A stretch of DNA of 64,000 nt, from the NCBI GenBank assembly GCA_021442155.1, contig CM038223.1, forward strand, positions 37,856,983-37,920,982, given 5' to 3'. The notes under the pieces are model-generated. The model did not search any database. It had not been told where the DNA came from and worked only from the letters and a program-made list of their open reading frames with translations. The stretch comes from Cymbidium sinense. Its lineage: Eukaryota > Streptophyta > Magnoliopsida > Asparagales > Orchidaceae. Positions 58,076 to 64,000 of this stretch are shown piece by piece. The position numbers and the translations under genes were made by a program. Within the stretch, counting starts at the first letter, position 1. The number at the start of each line of letters is the position of its first letter.

Positions 58076-58619
58076 AAATGCCTACACACTTTGCTCTATC
58101 TCTATTTTTGGACTCTCATTCCGCACTCAAGATGCTGCATCCTCCTACTATCCTCCACTTTACTCTCTTCACTATACATCCGTTGTACACCCTCCTGCAT
58201 TTTCTCCTCTCTTTTCTTATGTTAAATCATTGAAGAACCATAACAAACATTATCAATTTTTGAAGACCTCCATCATTCTTGGATTCAGTGCAAGATGACA
58301 GTCCTCCCTCCATCGATCTTAGATCCAGAGTAATGAAGGAAAATAAGATTTCCTTGATTACATTGTAGGCATTGATAATACCTAAATTCTACCAAAAATC
58401 TCAAAAATCTTGAAATTTGAATGCCTTTGCTATTGAACTTGGTTCTGGTGTGAGATGAAAATCCTCCCTCCATTTATCTTGGATCTAGAATAAGGTAGAA
58501 GAGTGCGTATCATACTAAATTTTGTAAACATAGAATTGCTAAGTTGTTACCCTAACAAAATTTTAAGAAAAAAATAAAAAATTCTCTAAAAAAACTATTA
58601 AAAAATAGAGCTTCTGACT

Positions 58620-59210
58620 TGTAGTTCCTCGACACTAGAAAATATCGCTGCAATGATAAACACTCGGGAGTTTGAACACATGAAATCCCACATCACAGTG
58701 CTGCATTACTATCTTTGAAGTGTTGAGGCTCTACATTAATTTTATAATACTATTTATGACACTTAAAACACTAACTTTTCCAAATCAAAAGTATAACTTC
58801 TATCTACTCAACACCAAGGTTCCCTAGTGCTAACCTCTCAGGTTAGGACCTAAAATTTTCCAACTTATAGTGCTATAGTGATACTGAATAGGTGTTGAAG
58901 TGCCATTCTCTTGGGTGATAGACCAAAAGGTCTCTATATTAGAGCACTGCAGCACCACCTTCTCAGGTTAAATGATAAAATATTTCTAATATATAGCGCT
59001 GCAATGTTGTCTTCTTGGGTAATAAGCCAAAAATCTCTATCTTATAGCACCATGGTGTTGCATATCTAATGCCACAACATGACCTTCTTGAGTTATAAAA
59101 AATTTAAAATCCCTTATCCTATGATTCCACTATGCTAACCTTCTAGCACCACGGGGTTGATGCTTTGGTGTTGAGATGCTATTCTCCCAACATTACCAGT
59201 GTTTGAGTTG
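58620..59210 (+). repeat. GCAC-rich palindromic block of the Tat-2 LTR
   Basis: Motifs such as AGCACTGCAGCACCACC and AGCACCATGGTGTTGC recur, separated by CTTCTTGGGT-type words. It is the inverted counterpart of 9295-9640 and 25415-25770 and is longer. Confidence 0.75.
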
Positions 59211-59264
59211 AAAATTATTATTTATTTCAATATTAATTTTAATTCTTAGAATATCTAAATAATA

Positions 59265-60300
59265 ATAAATTTTAAAAATAAAGAATCCCACATGGGCCAT
59301 GACACAGAGACATTTACCTAAGTTTAGTGTCTAAGGATGCTTCGCGAGTTAACATAAAATAAATTTGAATTTCCTGCATGTACACAAACTTAAAGATCCA
59401 GGAAACAATCTTAATGCATGAATAGGTTGCACAGGCTAAATTTGAGGATTAAGTTAAAATTTAAAATCAATCTTTCAATTTGAAAAAAAATTCTAAAATT
59501 ATAGAAAAACCTGCATGTGCCCCCCGACACATATATTAAAATCTAAATTTAATGTCTAAGGATGTTATGTCGTTTAATTTCCCAGTTGGGTCTTATAACT
59601 GGGATTGGGTTAACAAAATCTAATAATACCCCGATGATGGTTGTGTTGATTAAATATTTCAACCCGAGAGGACATTTTCAAATTAAATAAAGTTCTTTAT
59701 TATAAATAAGTTAAAGCAAATAATCCATCCACTGATCCACCATCATTTGTCGGAGGTGAAAAATTGAAAAAATTATAGCTCACAAAAGACCCAAATGTTA
59801 AAATTAAGTATATCACTATATTCACACTCAAATAATCTCATACCAGTGAGGACGAAGCCTACTTCCTATGTGCGTGTGATTTTTTTGCCAAATGGTGCCA
59901 CATGAAATGTATTTATAACCAGAACCCTCTGAATGGGTGGCTAGGACCCTAAATGGCTCCACTATATTATAGTCATGGCAGTAGCCCAAATGTTTCCCAA
60001 TGGATTAGCTCTTTGAGTTATAAATCATAGGGTATATTTCATGGGCATAAAACCTTCTATTAGCTAAGGTTGACTTAAATTTATCCCTTAAGATAAACAC
60101 CATTCTAGGTCTATAATGACACCTTGAACAATATAACCCATGGTAGTTGATAAGGATTTTTCAGTCAAGTTAGGTCGACTACCTCCTCTGATTAAGTGAA
60201 CTAAGGACCAGGATGACCTGAGATGATGAAACCATGGGATCTTAATTGAGCACATCATCATTCCCACCAATATATGCTTTAAGTTAAATGATAACTTCAC
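59265..60300. other. Extra segment of about 1 kb inside the Tat-2 LTR, not found in Tat-1 LTRs
   Basis: Between the GCAC block and the subrepeat array, Tat-1 LTRs have about 330 bp of AT-rich sequence, but Tat-2 has about 1.1 kb. It includes an imperfect duplication (TTTAGTGTCTAAGGATGCTT at 59320-59340 and TTTAATGTCTAAGGATGTTA at 59550-59570), AACTGGGATTGGGTTAAC near 59597, and a promoter-like ATGTATTTATAACC near 59920. No ORF of note. It could be a solo LTR or other insertion. Confidence 0.5.
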
Positions 60301-60339
60301 TAAATACTATGATATGCTATGCATTAGTGATCTCGAGCA

Positions 60340-61870
60340 CTACTGGCCTTCCAAGGGATGTAAATTCAATCTACGTACTCACCATGTGAAGACCCTACTA
60401 GCATTCCAAAGGAATGCAAGTCCAATCTATATATTCACCATGCGAACACAACCTTATAAATATGGCATTCCAAAGAGATGTAAGTACAATCTATATGTTT
60501 TTTCATATGAACACTGCTAGTCTTCCAAGGGATGTAAGTCCAACCTATGTGCTCTCCATGAAAAAACCTTATCTAGCATTCCAAAGAGATGTAAGTCTAA
60601 TATATAAGTTTACCATGCAAATAATCTAAATATACCCAACATTCTAAAGGAATGTAAGTCTAATCCAATGGCTTTCTAATCAATATAAGTTTGACCCAAC
60701 CATATCTAACATTCCAAAGGGATATAAGGCCATTCTAGTGGCTTTCTAATCGATATAAGTCTAACTCATGCTTGCAATGCAAGAATAACACTCTATCTGG
60801 CATTCCAAAAGGATGTAAGTCCAATCTAAGTGCTTTCTAATTTATATAAGTCCAACCCATGCTTGCAATGCGAGCATAACACCATATCTAGCAATCCAAA
60901 GGAATGTAAGCTCAATCAATAAGTTCGCCATGTGAATAATCTAAATAGACTTGGCATTCTAAAGGGATGAAAGTCCATTCTAATGGCTTCCTTATCGATA
61001 TAAGTCCAACCCATGCTAGTAATGTAAGCACAACACCCTATCTAGCATTCCAAATGGATGTAAGTATAATTTAATGGCTTTATACTAGATATAAGTCTAA
61101 CTCATGCTTACAATGCAAGCATAACACCCTATCTAGAATTCTAAAGGGATGTAAGTCTAATATATAAGTTGGCATGCTAATAATCTAAGTAATCCTAACA
61201 TTTTAAAGGATGTAGATCCAATATAATAGCTTTCTAATTGCTTTAAGTCCGACCCATACTTGCAATAAAAGCATAACACTCTGTTGACATTTCAAAGGGA
61301 TGTAAGTCAAATCTATAAGTTTATCATGTGAACAATCTAAATAAATATGGCATTCTAAAGCCATGTATGCCCAATCTTTTATTTGTTTATCATGCAAACA
61401 CCCTATAAATAAATCTTGCATTCTAAAAAAATGTAAGCATAGTCTTCTATCAATTCATCATGTGAACCCCTTATAAATCATTCACAATGTGAACACCTAT
61501 ATAAATCTGGCAATCTAAAGAGATTTAAGCCCAAACTTCTATATATTCGCTATGTAAATGCCATATAATTCATTCACCACATGAACACCTATTTAAATAT
61601 GGAATTCCAAAGGGATGTAAGGCCAGCCTTCTATCTATTTGCTATGAAAACACCCTATAATTCATTCAGTTTGTGACGCCCCTTCATAAGTGTGACATTC
61701 CAAAGGGATGTAAGTCTAGTCATCTATCCGTTCACCATGCAAAGAAAATATAATTTATTCACTATGTGAACATCTAAATAAATATACTACTCCAAAGGGA
61801 CGCAAGACTAGTCATCTATCCATTCGCTATCAGGCATTCCAAGGGATGTAAGTCTAATACATATGTTCAT
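60340..61870 (+). repeat. LTR subrepeat array of Tat-2 (about 22 units)
   Basis: Units of about 60-75 bp carry GGCATTCCAAAGGGATGTAA and GTCCAAT, then a dyad such as TTCACCATGTGAAC. A second unit type with GGCTTTCTAATCGATATAAG and CATGCTTGCAATGCAAGCAT appears at 60660-61260, absent from Tat-1 arrays, and 61440-61860 returns to the simple type. Short ORFs here are by-products. Confidence 0.9.
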
Positions 61871-62354
61871 CATGCAAAAATCCTTATGCTAAAACTCTAG
61901 TATACTTGGGATATCTAAGATGAGGCATCCCATGGCTGCTAATCAGACTCTTTGGACATTAAGGCAAGTCCTCTAATGTTGGTAGACTATAATAATGTAG
62001 TCCCAGAATGATGAAACCATGGGATATTGTTCAAGAATACTCTTCTATTTCCCATAGATAGTCATCTTTATCATACCACACACACCATTAGACACCAATT
62101 CATATTAAAAAATATGATTGTTTTCAACTCTAATCGAGAGTGCTCTCTTATTGCAATAAGAGGGGCAATTAATTATAAAGTCTTGCATTCATAGGAAGTA
62201 GAACCTAGATCTACTTAAATTATAATGTAATGTTTGAAAAAATGTAGTCGAATATATAGCACTCTACCTCATAAAAATATACTCTTACCCATCTTAATAA
62301 AGATGGCAGAGAGTTTCCTCAAAAGTATTTTTTTTTTCTGAGTGATCAAATTTC

Positions 62355-62372
62355 TAGCGACTCCATTGGGGA
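62355..62372 (+). other. Primer binding site of Tat-2
   Basis: TAGCGACTCCATTGGGGA, six bases after the LTR end, is followed by TTACTTCTCTC as in Tat-1. It keeps one CpG. The first bases TAG suggest decay from TGG. Confidence 0.8.
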
Positions 62373-62490
62373 TTACTTCTCTCTTCTTCTCTAGTTGAAA
62401 AAATTAAAATATACAGTGTTATCGTAGACCTAAATATCGGGTTATAATCTCTTTTAATTTAAAAATCTAAGATAAAGTTCAAAAACTCGA

Positions 62491-62865
62491 ATGGCCAATA
62501 TTACAAACATGATTACTGTCAAGCTAGGAGAGGGGTGCACTATTAGATTCCCTCAGGTTGTAATCAATGCTTATTTTGGAACTACTCTCCCCTTTGAAAT
62601 AATTTTTAAGGTTGTCCAGTTTCTACTTACTAGACCTATAGCTGGGCCTATCATTAAAGGCACTGGAATGCCAAAGTCTTTCAACAAAGAAAAAAGGTCA
62701 AATATGATCATTCATACTAAGTCCAAGCCTAAAACCCTAATCTCCAAGAAGGGTTCCATCTTTGATAGGATATCAAAGGCAATGCTGACTACCCCTACTA
62801 AGGATAAGGTAGCTAGTAAGCCTAAATTGAAGTCCATCTTCTTCAATCCATTTAATAGTGCATAA
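62491..62865 (+). CDS. Leader ORF (ORF1) of Tat-2, 124 codons, function unknown
   Basis: An intact 124-codon ORF starts with MANITNMITVKLGEG about 120 bp after the primer site, the same start used in Tat-1 (MENLSNMITIKSGE). Conserved pieces are a hydrophobic IIFKVVQFLLTRPIAGPIIK segment and a basic KKGSIFDRISKAM segment. It ends at a TAA that looks secondary, because homology with Tat-1 (EITIPQDATFTPGNNDHEAS) goes on in the same frame for about 70 codons. The product is not recognised. Placement ahead of gag matches the extra ORF of Ogre-type elements. It is probably a decayed copy whose first part happens to remain open. Confidence 0.6.
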   Translation: MANITNMITVKLGEGCTIRFPQVVINAYFGTTLPFEIIFKVVQFLLTRPIAGPIIKGTGMPKSFNKEKRSNMIIHTKSKPKTLISKKGSIFDRISKAMLTTPTKDKVASKPKLKSIFFNPFNSA

Positions 62866-62869
62866 GGGG

Positions 62870-64000
62870 AGATTACTATCCCACAAGATGCCACTTTTAC
62901 TCCTGGAAATAATGACCATGAAGCATCTTCCTTAGGCACCAAAATGTTTAAAAGAGCTCAAAGAAAATATAATGCTAGTCACAGAACTACCAAACTACCT
63001 ATTAATTCTGAACAGCAATATAACTTACTGGTGGAAGAAAGCATACCCAACAACAACAACTTCTATCTACTCTGATGGATCAAGAGAAATAGTTCTAGAG
63101 GAGCTATAAAGAAGTCATTCTAAGATAATCATACACATCGCAATCCACATAATCAACCATGAAAGGTGGAGACCGTCTCCTCCAAAATCTATAAGGTCCT
63201 AAAGGCAATATAAATAGAAATTTTCAAAGAAGAATCAGAAAATTGGTGAGCTAAGTCGCCAACCTGATAAATTCCTACTATAAGAAAGGTGGGAATAATA
63301 AAAAATATCATGCTAGGCAAAACCAAAACTCAAGGTCTATGGGTATTATATTTGATGAACATCGACAATGAGCCCTTAGATACTAAGTGGCCATGTATTG
63401 GAAGGTCTTGACAACCATCACAAAAAAGTAATATAATTCATCTAGTGAACACTAGGGTGTGACATTCAGGATACATTCATAGAGATCCATCGCTAGAAGG
63501 TCTCAATTGATTTGGGTACCTAAATATTTCCAAAGAATCAAAGATGATATAACTTAGTATGAGCTAGCTCCACTAAATGACAATGAAACTGATCTACTAT
63601 CATCAACTGAAAATGTTGGCATGAAAAAAGTTAGCCAGTAGATGATGAGGTAGATAATCAACTCTTCTGGGAAGACAAAGATTTCTAATTAATGAAAAAG
63701 AAACCAATTGTAGACTTCCAAAATAATGAAGATATGGATTGCATAGAAGTTGATGTTATTCGCAAGGTCGATACACATTTATGAAATAGAAACATGGCAC
63801 TCAAACAACTATATGAAGAAGAATAGCAGGAGAGCCCAAGCCATCAACAACTTATAGGCGAAGTTGAGTTAACTGAAGAGCTAATATATGTTGTAATAAG
63901 ATTACAATGAAAAATGGGTTCTCAGCTCCAAATAAGAGATTAAGAAATCAGCCAACCCAACAATCGCCTCAATAAAATGAGCAAACTGATGACAGAGCTA
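62870..64000 (+). pseudogene. Tat-2 leader continuation, decayed, running off the window
   Basis: The plus strand continues the leader ORF (LGTKMFKRAQRKYNA, LLVEESIPNNNNFYLL) and then matches the Tat-1 region 22380-22540. Near 63690-64000 it reads KKKPIVDFQNNEDMDCIEVD and an Asn/Gln/Leu-rich, coiled-coil-like tract (NNRLNKMSKLMTEL). Stops are common. The region should lead into gag beyond the window. Confidence 0.5.

Larger units (their letters stand above)
57890..62348 (+). mobile_element. 5' LTR of Tat-2 (about 4.4 kb)
   Basis: The LTR ends in GTGATCA at 62348, six bases before the primer site; its start is between 57880 and 57960. It holds a short U3 (ATAACCACCTATAGG, shared with Tat-1), a TATA box at 58065, CTCCCTCCATCGATCTTAGATC blocks (58290-58490), GCAC-rich repeats (58620-59210), an extra segment (59265-60300), the subrepeat array (60340-61870) and a conserved tail (61900-62348). 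Nearly all the length therefore lies in R-U5. Confidence 0.75.
57880..64000 (+). mobile_element. Tat-2: second giant-LTR Tat/Ogre-like element, cut by the window end
   Basis: Same family as Tat-1 but on the plus strand. The 5' LTR runs to 62348, the primer site is at 62355-62372, the leader ORF starts at 62491, and homology to Tat-1 continues through 63390-63495 (AAGTGGCCATGTATTGGAAGG) to the window end. Gag-pol must lie outside. It interrupts Tat-3 RT. Confidence 0.8.

Overview
The window reads as a transposable-element-dense, AT-rich stretch of a flowering-plant nuclear genome. Nothing prokaryotic or organellar is visible: no operons, no rRNA, no convincing tRNA and no CRISPR array. Nearly every recognisable protein segment is a decayed retrotransposon domain (Ty3/gypsy Tat/Ogre-like, Athila-like and chromovirus types, Ty1/copia gag, RTE-type and RNase-H-bearing LINEs). 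The species cannot be fixed from sequence alone.

Layout. 1-5025 is an LTR-like segment whose second copy lies in the same orientation at about 49500-53975. 5030-7775 holds degenerate tandem repeats and an inverted low-complexity block. 7780-30830 is a nested locus on the minus strand. An Athila-like element (LTR 30830-29156, tRNA-Asp-type primer site, gag, protease, start of RT) stops near 26405 and resumes with late RT and RNase H at 8458-7780. Between these lies a nearly complete Tat/Ogre-like element of about 18 kb (Tat-1): truncated 5' LTR, primer site, leader ORF, gag, protease, RT, RNase H, second RNase H, integrase, a 42-bp repeat array, a plant-mobile-domain-like ORF, polypurine tract and truncated 3' LTR.

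30985-31760 is the integrase end plus chromodomain of a plus-strand chromovirus. 31770-39800 is the part with fewest recognisable elements; it carries one small MITE-like hairpin and two low-confidence exon-like segments (36388-36447 and 39609-39717). 40017-43370 holds LINE, copia gag and RTE LINE fragments, all on the minus strand. 44940-49130 contains another Tat-type LTR with its primer site and an inverted copy of its LTR start.

From 49500 to the end, a plus-strand Tat-type element (Tat-3: gag, protease, start of RT) breaks off at about 57876. There a second giant-LTR element of the Tat-1 family (Tat-2) begins: 5' LTR of about 4.4 kb, primer site at 62355, leader ORF at 62491, continuing past the window end.

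All coding remnants are broken by stops and frameshifts, many explained by C-to-T or G-to-A change, as expected for old methylated repeats. No gene here is confidently functional. The most interesting structures are the Tat-1/Tat-2 family itself (very short U3, giant LTR filled with variable arrays, PMD-like 3' ORF, conserved leader ORF), the nested history, and the two unassigned exon-like segments.
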